Origin: UBA6059 sp040219045
GTDB lineage: Bacteria; Bacteroidota; Bacteroidia; Cytophagales; Cyclobacteriaceae
NCBI GenBank assembly: GCA_965229505.1
Contig: OZ245881.1
Location: forward strand, 868,001 to 932,000
Reading direction: 5' to 3'
Length of the DNA: 64,000 nucleotides
Made by a program: the position numbers and the translations under genes. Positions 19,810 through 29,700 of this stretch are shown here, in pieces (position 1 is the stretch's first letter; every line of letters starts with the position of its first letter). The notes beneath the pieces were generated by a model that saw nothing but the letters and a program-made list of their open reading frames with translations, did not search any database and was not told the DNA's origin.

Positions 19810-20352
19810 ATGCAAGTAGCCACTATTGACACTTCTAAATCATGGACCGTCGAAGATTATCAAAATCTCGAAGAAGGCCTGCTTGCACAATTGATCGAAG
19901 GCCAACTCGTCATGTCACCAGTCCCAACCCTCAATCACCAGCGCATTCTCCGCGAATTGTTTAAAGTATTCGACAACTATCATCTGAATGGTGAGCTATT
20001 CTTTTCTCCGATTGACGTTTACCTTGATGATACGACTGTTTTTCAGCCTGACCTGGTTTTCGTTAGTAGTGCCAAAGCTTCTGTCATTTCCTCAAGAGGT
20101 ATAGAAGGGGCTCCCGATCTTGTGGTGGAAGTCCTTTCGCCTTCCAACAGTTTCATTGACCGGAATGTGAAGAAAAGACGGTCTTTAGGAGGTGGAGTAG
20201 GTGAGTATTGGTTGGTCGACCCAGGGAATAAGACGTTGGAAATCTACTCAGATGATCCCGAGCAGCCAATCTTATATCTGGTCGAAAGTGGTACGGTTAC
20301 TTCTACACTCCTACCGGAAATCTCCTTTGAATTGGCATCTATTTTCAATTAG
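19810..20352 (+). CDS. Uma2 family (DUF820) nuclease-like protein
   Basis: A 180-residue protein of the Uma2 family, which has a PD-(D/E)XK restriction-endonuclease fold. The core is visible as QPDLVFV (Asp near residue 80) and DLVVEVLSPS (Glu near 104). The family motif GVGEYWLVDP follows near residue 129. One oddity lies just before that motif. The in-frame residues RRSLGG do not resemble the family, whereas a shifted frame at 20178-20195 reads TVFRRW, which fits the usual KxxYxRxGV pattern. Two compensating single-base changes may have occurred. A promoter-like TATCTTTA at 19798-19805 ends 4 bp before the ATG. Biological roles of Uma2 proteins are largely unknown. A second family member is at 39607. 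Confidence 0.88.
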   Translation: MQVATIDTSKSWTVEDYQNLEEGLLAQLIEGQLVMSPVPTLNHQRILRELFKVFDNYHLNGELFFSPIDVYLDDTTVFQPDLVFVSSAKASVISSRGIEGAPDLVVEVLSPSNSFIDRNVKKRRSLGGGVGEYWLVDPGNKTLEIYSDDPEQPILYLVESGTVTSTLLPEISFELASIFN

Positions 20353-20464
20353 AGTTCTCTACCGCCCAGGTCTGTGTCTCGCAGACCTTTCCTGATAACC
20401 CCGATCCATTTACGGCTATGGTGTGCCACAGTCGATGGGAGTGAGCCATGGGAGCGGGAGAGAA

Positions 20465-23400
20465 CTACTTCAACTTATCCCATCTTGCCAGCACGGCGCG
20501 CATAGTCATTCGGAGTTCTGCCAGACCGGCCTTAGCCTGGTCAGTCGGTTGTCGATCGGCACTTTGCAGCACGACAAGCATGTGTAGAAACTTCTGCTGC
20601 AAGGCCACTATGTTCTCTTCCTCCCCGTCTGTAGCATAGATGCTACCGTAAAGCACATCCGCATTGCCCGGGTTGCCATTGCCACGCAAGGCTTCCATGG
20701 CAGCCTTTTTCTTTCCTTTCGATTCGGCTATGCGTTCGTCCAAAGCTTCTCGAACCTTCTGAAGGTCTAAATAGCTATTGTAGGCCAACATGCTTTGGTT
20801 AGTCTGTTGCTGTAGGGCAGAATCTGAGATCTCCACTCTTGGGTCGAGTCGTATGGTGATTTTCTGATCCTGGGTTTGACCATCCACATTCAGCCTGACC
20901 GTGTATTCTCCGGGATGCACAAATGGTCCGTTGGGGCCGCTGGGCGTCTGCATGTATACTGCAGAGATTGCAAACTCACGATCCGATCCCGGAGGATTGG
21001 GGTACCTGAGGTCCCAAACAAATCTATGATGTCCAGCATCGGCCTTGAGTGACTGCCAGGGCTTGATCCAGTAAGTAGGATGTGGTAAGGCCGTGGTATC
21101 TACAAACTCTGGCTCGTCACTCGAAGAATATTTTCTAATCAAATCACCATCACTATCGAGAATCTCCAATGACACCTCGCTCGTATTTTCCGATAGGAAA
21201 TAATCGAGATAAGTCCCATCTGGTGGATTTTCCCCACTGGGCTCCTCGGGAGGAAGCGGCGTGTCGAGGAACATGTTCCAGCGCACGCGTGTCGCCAATG
21301 CCGGTTTGAAGAGGTAGTTGCCTGCAGAACGCGCCTTGGCCATCTGCCTCAGGGGCTCGATATTGTCCATGATCCAGGCAGAGCGGCCGTGTGTACCTAC
21401 GACCAGATCATCGTCTTTGATCACCAAATCGCGCACCGATGAGGCCGGCATATCCATGCGCAGTGACTGCCAGTTTTCTCCTTCATCTATCGAGAAATAT
21501 ACTTCACGTTCCGTCCCTGCGAAGAGCAATCCAGCTTGCTTAGGGTCTTCCCGTACCACATTGACCGGGCCCATCTCCGCCAGGCCATTGGTGATCTTAG
21601 TCCAGGTCTTGCCTCCATCCTTGGTCTTGTAGATGAGGGGTTTCATGTTGTCCTTTCTGATGGCATTGATTGCAATAAAGGCAGTCTGTTGATCAAAATG
21701 CCCTGCATCTATCTGGCTTACTTTGTCCCATGATTTAAGATCCGGTGGTGTCACATTTTTCCAGTTCTTACCACCATCTGTGGTAACGTGCACCAGTCCG
21801 TCATCCGTACCGGCCCATATCATATCGACATCTAACGGTGACGGAGACACAGCATAGATTACCGCTCTTCGGGACATAGTTTCCAACTCGGGAGTTTTGA
21901 AGTCGCCAACACTCGGGGGTACTTCAGGTTGCTCGCGGGTGAGATCGGGGCTGATGATATCCCAGCTTTGTCCTTCGTTAGTTGTCTTCCAAAGCACGTT
22001 GGTCGCAAAGAGCAGCATGTTGTCATCCTTAGGGTGGAACATCAGCGGCATGGTACGCAGGATGCGGTACTTACCCGAGCGCAGTGCTTCTGGAGCGATG
22101 TTTTGCGATTGGCCGGTAGTCTTATCAAAGCGCATCACACGACCACCATAGATGATATTGGGGTCCTTTGGATCAGGTGCAACATAGGCATACTCATCAG
22201 CACCTACGCCCATAAACTCTCTGAAGGTAATCTGACCTCCAGGCCCTCGGCTGGCTGTTGCGATAGCGCCGCTCTCCTGCTGACCGCCATACACCCAGTA
22301 GGGAAAGGCATTGTCGGTAGACACATGATACAGCTGAGTCGTCGGCTGATTGTACCATGAGCTCCAGGTACGTCCTGCATTGACGGTCACTACCGCTCCC
22401 TGATCCGCTACGAAGAGCATAATGTCGGGATTCTCAGGGTTAATCCAGATGCGGTGATAGTCATCCCCACCGGGAGCACCTTTCAGCGAGAACCAGGTCT
22501 TGCCTCCATCATTGGATTGGTAGGAGGCGACATTGCCCGCATAGACCTTGTTTGGATCGTTGGGATGTACTTTGATCTCAGCAAAGTCTCCCCCGCGACC
22601 GTATGTCCTGCGATCTGTGCTTACTAATGTCCAGCTTTGGCCGGCATTAGTGCTTTTATAGATGCCGGCCTTCTGATCCGACTGGACCGTAGCGTAAATG
22701 ATATTTGGATCGGAAGGGGCTATACCGATTCCTATCCTGCCCACACCATCTTCCGCGGTAGGTAGCCCCTCGGTAAGTTTCGTCCAACTGTCTCCACCAT
22801 CTGTAGACTTGAAGAGCCCACTGTTGGGACCTTTCCAGTTGGCATTCTCCCAGGGGCCTTCCTGATGCTCCCACATATCTGCATAGATGATGTTGGGATT
22901 AGTAGGATCAAACTCCACCTGGATCGCTCCGGTGTTATGATTGATGTAATGTACTTTCTCCCATGTCTTGCCACCGTCCTTTGTCCTGAAGACGCCTCTT
23001 TCATCATTGGCACCATAGGGATGACCAAGGCCAGCGACAAAGACAATATCTGGGTTGGTTGGGTGAACGATTAAGCGTCCTACCTGCTGCACATCCGGCA
23101 GCCCAACATGCTCCCAGCTCTCACCGCCATCGGTAGATTTGAAGATACCATCTCCGACACCCAAATCCGGTCTGTGGAGCCCTTCTCCACTACCTACATA
23201 GAGAATGTCAGGGTTGGAGGGTGATACCGCAATATCTCCCACTGATCCTGTTGGGGCATCATCGAAAATAGGAAACCAGGTGCGACCATAGTCATCCGTC
23301 TTCCAGACACCACCATTGTTGACACCCACAAAGAAGACATTGGGCTGTGATGGGATACCTACTCCACCCACAGTACGGCTAGCACGAAAAGGACCGATAA

Positions 23401-23515
23401 GCCGGTAGTCCAACTCCTGATAATACGATGGGTCGACAGTCTGTGCCTTACTGCTATCGGGGTAGAGCAACAGGCAAAATGAGAGCAGGATCAGATAGGA
23501 AACGGGATACTTCAT
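20465..23515 (-). CDS. Secreted BNR/VPS10-type beta-propeller protein (sialidase-like glycosyl hydrolase annotation)
   Basis: A 1016-residue exported protein with a signal peptide ending DSSKAQ. At least six Asp-box repeats (S.DGG.SW or K.DGGKTW, for example KSTDGGESW and RTKDGGKTW) are spaced through residues 60-700. They define two consecutive beta-propellers of the YVTN/BNR/VPS10 type. Residues about 750-1016 form a C-terminal beta-sandwich plus a helical segment. Relatives are often labelled glycosyl hydrolase, but no sialidase arginine triad is evident, so a binding role is equally possible. There is no T9SS sorting domain. The gene stands alone, convergent with the Uma2 gene. It may be periplasmic or released. 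Confidence 0.85.
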   Translation of the reverse strand: MKYPVSYLILLSFCLLLYPDSSKAQTVDPSYYQELDYRLIGPFRASRTVGGVGIPSQPNVFFVGVNNGGVWKTDDYGRTWFPIFDDAPTGSVGDIAVSPSNPDILYVGSGEGLHRPDLGVGDGIFKSTDGGESWEHVGLPDVQQVGRLIVHPTNPDIVFVAGLGHPYGANDERGVFRTKDGGKTWEKVHYINHNTGAIQVEFDPTNPNIIYADMWEHQEGPWENANWKGPNSGLFKSTDGGDSWTKLTEGLPTAEDGVGRIGIGIAPSDPNIIYATVQSDQKAGIYKSTNAGQSWTLVSTDRRTYGRGGDFAEIKVHPNDPNKVYAGNVASYQSNDGGKTWFSLKGAPGGDDYHRIWINPENPDIMLFVADQGAVVTVNAGRTWSSWYNQPTTQLYHVSTDNAFPYWVYGGQQESGAIATASRGPGGQITFREFMGVGADEYAYVAPDPKDPNIIYGGRVMRFDKTTGQSQNIAPEALRSGKYRILRTMPLMFHPKDDNMLLFATNVLWKTTNEGQSWDIISPDLTREQPEVPPSVGDFKTPELETMSRRAVIYAVSPSPLDVDMIWAGTDDGLVHVTTDGGKNWKNVTPPDLKSWDKVSQIDAGHFDQQTAFIAINAIRKDNMKPLIYKTKDGGKTWTKITNGLAEMGPVNVVREDPKQAGLLFAGTEREVYFSIDEGENWQSLRMDMPASSVRDLVIKDDDLVVGTHGRSAWIMDNIEPLRQMAKARSAGNYLFKPALATRVRWNMFLDTPLPPEEPSGENPPDGTYLDYFLSENTSEVSLEILDSDGDLIRKYSSSDEPEFVDTTALPHPTYWIKPWQSLKADAGHHRFVWDLRYPNPPGSDREFAISAVYMQTPSGPNGPFVHPGEYTVRLNVDGQTQDQKITIRLDPRVEISDSALQQQTNQSMLAYNSYLDLQKVREALDERIAESKGKKKAAMEALRGNGNPGNADVLYGSIYATDGEEENIVALQQKFLHMLVVLQSADRQPTDQAKAGLAELRMTMRAVLARWDKLK

Positions 23516-23679
23516 TGGTCATATTTTTTATGAAGCATGAGTTTACCCAAAACCCACTGCAATTGCAAAAGGTTGTTGCTGGCAGGTGAAAGTTTATGAT
23601 CAATTCGCGGTAGCCACAAAAAAACCTGCTGAATATCAAATCCAGCTGGTCAACCGCTTGTAATTATAGAGCCGCGAGC

Positions 23680-25800
23680 TTACCTCATCGCCATCTTACC
23701 TTTGGTAGAAGTCAGCCTGATCTCCGTTCGCCTATTTGACTGATGGGTCGGCTCGTTACAGTCCTCACCCTCCACACATTCCTTGAATAGCCTGTATTCA
23801 CCGAAACTGTCAATTGAGATTCGCTCAGGAGCTATTCCCTTCTCCTCCAAATACTTTCGGGCGGATTCCACACGGCGATCTGCCAGCTTATCATTGTAAG
23901 GATTTGAGCCCCTTTTATCCGTGTGCGCTGACAGGCTTATTTTGAGTTCCTCATTGCTGGATAGCAACTCTACCAACCGATCCAACTCCCTGGCTGCATC
24001 CTCTCTGATATTGGACTTGTCAAAGTCATAGTAGATGTTCCTGACAGTATCCACTTTTTCGAGTTGCCCGTAGCGGCCTTTGAGGTACTCCGTTAGCTCT
24101 TTGCTTGTACCGTCGTACTCCACCAGCTGTTCATTACCATAAAAAAGCTGATCTTCCATCTCATTGTTGATTACAATGACAGCATTGAATTTTTCAACTC
24201 TATACAATGGTACCGGTACAATGAATGACGCCTCATCTTCCGGTAGGGAGGTGGGAGTGAAATTGATCGTATTGTCGAGATAGCCACTGGTCGCACCAGC
24301 TATGGCATACTCCCTTCCTCTCAGCGCATTGAAAGTCGTAGATTTCGCCCCGGAGACTGAGGCTATGAGCCGATTGCTCGTCAGATCAAAAATCTTAAGG
24401 TCTCCTGTCAGAGGATCGAGGCTCCTGCCGTCGACCAGCTGTGGCTCGATGGTGAATTGAAAGATCTGGAACTGGTAGATATCGTCACTTCCTGCGCCAC
24501 CATCACGATTGCTCGAAAAGAAGCCTTCATCACCCCGGAGGATCAAGCCAAAATCGTCCTTTTCAGAGTTCATGGGGTAACCTAGATTCTCAACTTCCAA
24601 ATTCCGGTCAGTCAGGGCAACTTTGCAGTACTCCAATGATCCGTCTTCCGCTGTACATAGTAGCTCTACTGAGTCAGCCAGGTCAACCTTGTAAAGGTCC
24701 AACCCGCCAAGACCATTGTGGCCATCACTAGCGAAATAGAGTGTTTTATCCTCAAATAGAAAGGGGAACATCTCGTTGGCCGGGGTATTAATATTTTGAC
24801 CAAGACTCTCAGGTGTAGACCATTTATTACCCTCCCAATACGTCACAAAAATATCCGACCCTCCCTTAGTACCCGGCATGTCTGATACGAAGTACATAGT
24901 GCTATTGTCTGAGCTTAGCGTGGGGTGACCTACAGAATACTCACTACTGTTGTACTCAAATGGCACCACCTTACCCCATTTTTTACCCCCTTCTTTCATC
25001 TCTACCAGATACATATTGAGGGTATTCACACCTTCTTCACTATTATCCGTCCGACCTTTGTAATAGTTGTTTCGGGTAAAGATCATTTTCTGTTCCCCGG
25101 CAAAAAATGCGGAAGGCCCTTCATGAAAGACTGTATTAATTCGCTTGGAGAAATACTCTGGTCTTGAGAGGACTCCATTCTGAAAGTCTGCATAATAAAG
25201 GTTAAGAAAATAAGAGTCATCCCAGTCATACTTGCGATTGGCTAATCTCGGTGGCTTTCTGGCCGACGAGAAAATGATTCCATCATTGTAGTAAGTTGGC
25301 CCGAAATCGCTATCAGAAGTGTTAAGATTGGTTCGCTGAATGCCATAGACAGCTGAGTCCAGATAATAGACACCTTGATTTTCGGTAGCCTTGACCTTTT
25401 TGGCCAACTGGCTATTCGCCGCTAGGGGGTTCTCGATACTGCGTATGACTTCCTGCGCCTGGCTATATTTTCCATTCTTCATCAGCACCTGAGCATAGTC
25501 CAGCTTATTCTGATCAGAGAAAGCCTCACTGTCTGCCGCCAAAGCATACCACTTCTCAGACGGTTCTGGTTGGTTCATCATCCGATAGCTATCAGCAAGT
25601 CGCAACTTCGGGTAGCTTTGATTTGGGAAACTCTCAAAAGCCTTGGTGTATTTCGCTATCGCCTTGATATAGGCAAAAGCCTCATAGTACCGATCCCCTT
25701 GCTTGATGTAGCGCTGGTAGGACTTGTTTTCGTTAGCTTGAGCAAATACGATCGAAAAGGTAAGCCCGATCAATAAAAATGTAGTGAATATCCTTTTCAT
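23680..25800 (-). CDS. OmpA-family protein with TPR and PD40 repeats (T9SS PorE-like)
   Basis: A 706-residue protein with a signal peptide ending SIVFAQ. Residues about 25-140 are TPR-like helices. Residues about 185-440 are WD40/PD40 propeller blades (segments such as SARKPPRL, FVSDMPGTKGGSDIF and FASDGHNGLGGLDLY). Residues about 450-560 resemble a carboxypeptidase-regulatory beta domain. The C-terminus is an OmpA peptidoglycan-binding domain (IYYDFDKSNI, then SAHTDKRGSNPYN and LADRRVESARKYL with the meso-DAP-contacting Asp and Arg). This domain order matches PorE-type proteins that anchor T9SS parts to peptidoglycan. It is the last gene of a three-gene operon, 2 bp after the PorP/SprF gene. 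It could alternatively serve only the operon's adhesin. Confidence 0.92.
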   Translation of the reverse strand: MKRIFTTFLLIGLTFSIVFAQANENKSYQRYIKQGDRYYEAFAYIKAIAKYTKAFESFPNQSYPKLRLADSYRMMNQPEPSEKWYALAADSEAFSDQNKLDYAQVLMKNGKYSQAQEVIRSIENPLAANSQLAKKVKATENQGVYYLDSAVYGIQRTNLNTSDSDFGPTYYNDGIIFSSARKPPRLANRKYDWDDSYFLNLYYADFQNGVLSRPEYFSKRINTVFHEGPSAFFAGEQKMIFTRNNYYKGRTDNSEEGVNTLNMYLVEMKEGGKKWGKVVPFEYNSSEYSVGHPTLSSDNSTMYFVSDMPGTKGGSDIFVTYWEGNKWSTPESLGQNINTPANEMFPFLFEDKTLYFASDGHNGLGGLDLYKVDLADSVELLCTAEDGSLEYCKVALTDRNLEVENLGYPMNSEKDDFGLILRGDEGFFSSNRDGGAGSDDIYQFQIFQFTIEPQLVDGRSLDPLTGDLKIFDLTSNRLIASVSGAKSTTFNALRGREYAIAGATSGYLDNTINFTPTSLPEDEASFIVPVPLYRVEKFNAVIVINNEMEDQLFYGNEQLVEYDGTSKELTEYLKGRYGQLEKVDTVRNIYYDFDKSNIREDAARELDRLVELLSSNEELKISLSAHTDKRGSNPYNDKLADRRVESARKYLEEKGIAPERISIDSFGEYRLFKECVEGEDCNEPTHQSNRRTEIRLTSTKGKMAMR

Positions 25801-25802
25801 GA

Positions 25803-26717
25803 TTAGAAATATCTGGGGGTGAGGACTTTTTTGCGTGGTAGTTCGAATATGTAGTTGAGCATAAACTCATGTGAGCCTGCATTGACACGTCGCAGCTCGG
25901 TGGTCGTCGCAAAGTCAAAAGCATATCCAATCTGCAACTGTGGATTGATCTGCAACTGAAACAGAAAGTCAAAACTATCAAGCGAGCGGTAGGATAAGCC
26001 TACCCATACCACATCTTTGATCAGGAAGTTGGCATTCAAGTCGACCTGTGTAGGGGCTCCAGCTACGTGCTTTACGAGTATGTTGGGCTTAAACTTGAGG
26101 TCATTGTTGATATCGAAAACATAACCTGCCAGCAGGAAATAATGCCTCACCAGCTCACTATCAGAATCGAGGTTGCCCGGATCAAAGGACTGATTCATCA
26201 GCTGGGGTACGCTCAGACCGACATAGTGCCGATCACTATGCCACATGAGACCCGCACCAAAGTTGGGTCGCATCACATTGACATTGGCGTTAGCCAAGAT
26301 GGGATCTAAACCAGCTTCTTCACTGTAGTCCGTCTGATACTGGGTAATGCTGCCTTGCATTCCCATTGACAACTGAGATTTTTCAAACCGAATGCGATAA
26401 GCATAGCTCGCATATGCCCCGTGCTGTGTCGTAATACCGATCTTATCCCTCATCAACACGAGCCCCAGTGAAGCCGGCCGATAATTGAGCGGACTGTGAA
26501 CCGATATGGTCTGGGTGCTCGGAGCACCTTCGAACCCTACCCACTGCTCTCTCCAGAGCATACTTGTGCTGATACCCTCATGGATACCGGCGTAGGCCGG
26601 ATTGATGGCCAACTGGTTGAACATATACTGGGTGAACATCACCTGCTGCTGCGCCAAGGCACTCGTAGTAATCGTAAGTGCACTTAGCAGAAATATAGTT
26701 TTGAATGCGTTTTTCAT
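25803..26717 (-). CDS. PorP/SprF family type IX secretion outer-membrane protein
   Basis: A 304-residue outer-membrane beta-barrel with a signal peptide ending TSALAQ. The family signature FTQYMFNQLAINPAYAG follows directly after the signal, and the rest alternates amphipathic strands to a C-terminal aromatic residue. PorP/SprF proteins are dedicated partners of T9SS cargo carrying type B C-terminal domains. This fits the location 6 bp downstream of a 3612-residue type B protein and 2 bp upstream of the OmpA/TPR gene. The inferred role is to receive or anchor that adhesin at the cell surface. Many Cytophagales carry many such gene sets, so this one need not be the core housekeeping copy. Confidence 0.95.
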   Translation of the reverse strand: MKNAFKTIFLLSALTITTSALAQQQVMFTQYMFNQLAINPAYAGIHEGISTSMLWREQWVGFEGAPSTQTISVHSPLNYRPASLGLVLMRDKIGITTQHGAYASYAYRIRFEKSQLSMGMQGSITQYQTDYSEEAGLDPILANANVNVMRPNFGAGLMWHSDRHYVGLSVPQLMNQSFDPGNLDSDSELVRHYFLLAGYVFDINNDLKFKPNILVKHVAGAPTQVDLNANFLIKDVVWVGLSYRSLDSFDFLFQLQINPQLQIGYAFDFATTTELRRVNAGSHEFMLNYIFELPRKKVLTPRYF

Positions 26718-26723
26718 GTCTGA

Positions 26724-29700
26724 TTATCTTTTGATTACTACAAATCCTTTTTGAACAGCGGTACCATCTCTTCTATCGATAATGTAGAAATAGGTACCAT
26801 CCGGTAAGTCAGTAGACCCAAGATTGCCTTCATTGCCAAATCCTGTGAATACCTGATTGACATTGTCATAGCCCTCTATTCTCCAGACCAGGTTGCCCCA
26901 GCGGTTGAAGATGAAGACCTCATTACCAGGGAAGTATTCGATACCGGTGATCTCCATTATATCATTGATATTGTCAAAGTTGGGTGTCATCACCTGATTG
27001 ACAGGAAACTCATCACAGCTGAATGGATCACGAAAGTCAGGGATACCATCGCCATCACAGTCATCATCAAGAGGATTGTCCGAAGTGACCTCATCTATGT
27101 CAGGGACGCCATCATTATCACTATCCAGGTCTGCAAAATCAGGCGTGCCATCACCGTCAGTATCGATCAGTCCTTCATACTCATCAGGAATGCCGTCTCC
27201 ATCACTATCTATATCAAGGTAGTTGGGGGTATTGTCATTGTCCACATCATCGTTTTGTGGGTCACTGTCAAAGTCAATATCCTCGTCCTCAGTCAAGATT
27301 GTATCACCATCATCGTCCACATCGAGGTAGTCGGGTGTACCGTCTCCATCCGAATCCTGATTGGTGACATCATCATCCCCATCATAGTTCTCATCGATGG
27401 TCGGCACCATGTCACCATCATCATCAGGATCAAGGTAATCTGGTGTGCCATCTTCATCAGAGTCTTTTGGATCATCCGGATCGTCCACCTCGAAGGAGTC
27501 AAGCAAACTGTCTTCATCGGTATCCATCGGCAACACGACGATTGTCACCGTACCCTGGTCACAGGCGATTGGGCTACCGCTATCGCAAACTTCATAGACG
27601 AACTCAAGCGTACCTTCAAAGCCCGGAGGATGAGCATAGGTAAACGAACCGTCCGGGTTAAATACCAGCGTACCTACTGTCGGATCGCTGAGCTTAGTAA
27701 GTGTAACCGGCCCACCACTTGGATCGAATATATGAGGTATGACAGTACTGGTCGTGCCATCAATTGTGCTCACCTCTATCGTAAAGTCATCGGCGGTAGG
27801 GCCAGTCTGACCTCCCACTTCAATGACCACAGTCGCAGGGTCAGATCGCTCCCCATCTTCATCGGCTATTGTATACTCGATGGTCGTAGTGCCCCCAAAT
27901 CCATTTTCGGGTACGAAAGTCAATGTGCCCTCCTCATCGACAGTATAAGTTCCCTCACCGGGTATCGTCAATGGGGTGTCCTTGTCTCCGACATTACCAG
28001 GGTCACCAGGGTCGATCAATATAATGGTACCCGGATCAAGCGGACTGTCGCCGGGTACATCATTGACAGGAAGCGGAATCTCGGCCGTCTCTCCACCACC
28101 GATGCTCGTACCGTCATCATGTGCTACAGGCCTGTTGCGCGGGTTAGCATTACAGGCGGGTGTCGCCGGAGGATAGGATACGATTACGCTATTCTCAGGA
28201 TTGATACTCACCTCTAGGGTCATCTCCGGCCGCAAGCCATCGTTGAGTTGAATCCACATGCCATTTTCAAATAACCATCCCGGCCATGCTATAGGATTGC
28301 CATCTGCATCTACTTCAGCTCCGGGCCACAGCAGGGATCCTGTCAATGGTTGATCAACCAGCTGCTCGGCTACTTCCCCATCCATCTTTCTCCATGTAAT
28401 GGTTGCACCCTGATCTGGCGTAAAGCCAACTGCTGTGATCTCGTATTGCACATATGGTGTGTCTCGGATACATACCTCCTCTACCGCAATGTCAATCGAT
28501 CTATTCTCTTCTACCGTAATCGTCACGGTCGCTTCCAGACAAACCACCGGATCACCACTATCGCAAGCCTGATAAACAAAAGTATCCTCACCAATGAAAT
28601 CTTCTTCCGGTAGGTAGGTGAATGTACCGTCGGGATTAAGTGTAAGCTGACCATGCTCAGGACCGCTGATCGGCGTTTCAGAAACGGTAAGCGTCCCTTC
28701 GATATCATTATCATTGTCGAGAACATTACCTTCAAGTTGGGTGTCCTCGTCAATGGTGTAGTCGTCATCCTCTACTGCCGGTGAATCATTGACCGGTGTG
28801 ACATTGATGGTGATTGTGTAAGTGGCTGCACTCTCAGCGGACCCATCGCTCACTCTGAATCTGAAGTCGGTATAAGGACTACCGGTATCATCAGGTGCCG
28901 GCACAAATGTTAGTTGGCCATCATCAAGATCACGCTTGCTGATCCTATCATTTCGACGAATCTCCTCTCCTTCATCAAGTATTCCATTCTCATTTTCATC
29001 GAGGAAAAGGACGCCATCATCTGGAAGGTTAACGATCACGATCTCAGCTAATAGGTTCCCCTCAGGGTCGCTGTAGTCAAAATCGTCAGTTTGGATCACC
29101 AGTGGAGTGTCCTCGGAAGTGGTCAATATCTCATCATCGCAAAAAGGCCTATCATTGACCGGCGTGACATCAATAGTGATCACATTTTCCGAAATCGCAG
29201 CGTCGATACCGTCACTCACCGTGAAGGTAAATGACGCATAGTCACTACCATTTTCGTTGGCTTCCGGTCTGAACTTCAGCCTGCCCGCATCCAATTCCGC
29301 TACCGCAATGACATCACTGGCAGACATGACTTCATCTGTATCAGCCACATTATCATCATCTGCATCAAGGAAGAAAACACCTCTACCTGCTATGGTTCCA
29401 ATCGTGATTTCTGTCAAAGGATCACCCTCCAAATCACTATAGCCAAAGTCTGCTGTCACTACCGCAATGCGTGTATCTTCCGGTGTGGTCAGCGTCTTGT
29501 CAGCAGCTGTCGGAGGATCGTTTACCGGAGTGACATTGAAGGTAATCGTATTGTCTGCCGCTGCATCCTCAGTGCCATCATTCACATTGAAGTCAAAGTC
29601 AGCATAAGGGCTACCGTTCTCATCTGCATCGGGAAGGAACTTTAACCTGCCTGCATCAAGGTCGGCTTTGCTGATGTCATCATTCAGGGATACTTCCTCA

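Noticed and set aside
20465..23515. Naming the BNR protein a sialidase
   Set aside because: Asp-boxes are clear, but the sialidase arginine triad and catalytic Tyr/Glu arrangement were not seen.
27255..28217. 320-residue plus-strand open frame
   Set aside because: It lies entirely opposite the Ig-like/TSP3-encoding end of the giant adhesin gene, has no recognisable domain, and arises from the Asp-rich codon bias of the real gene.
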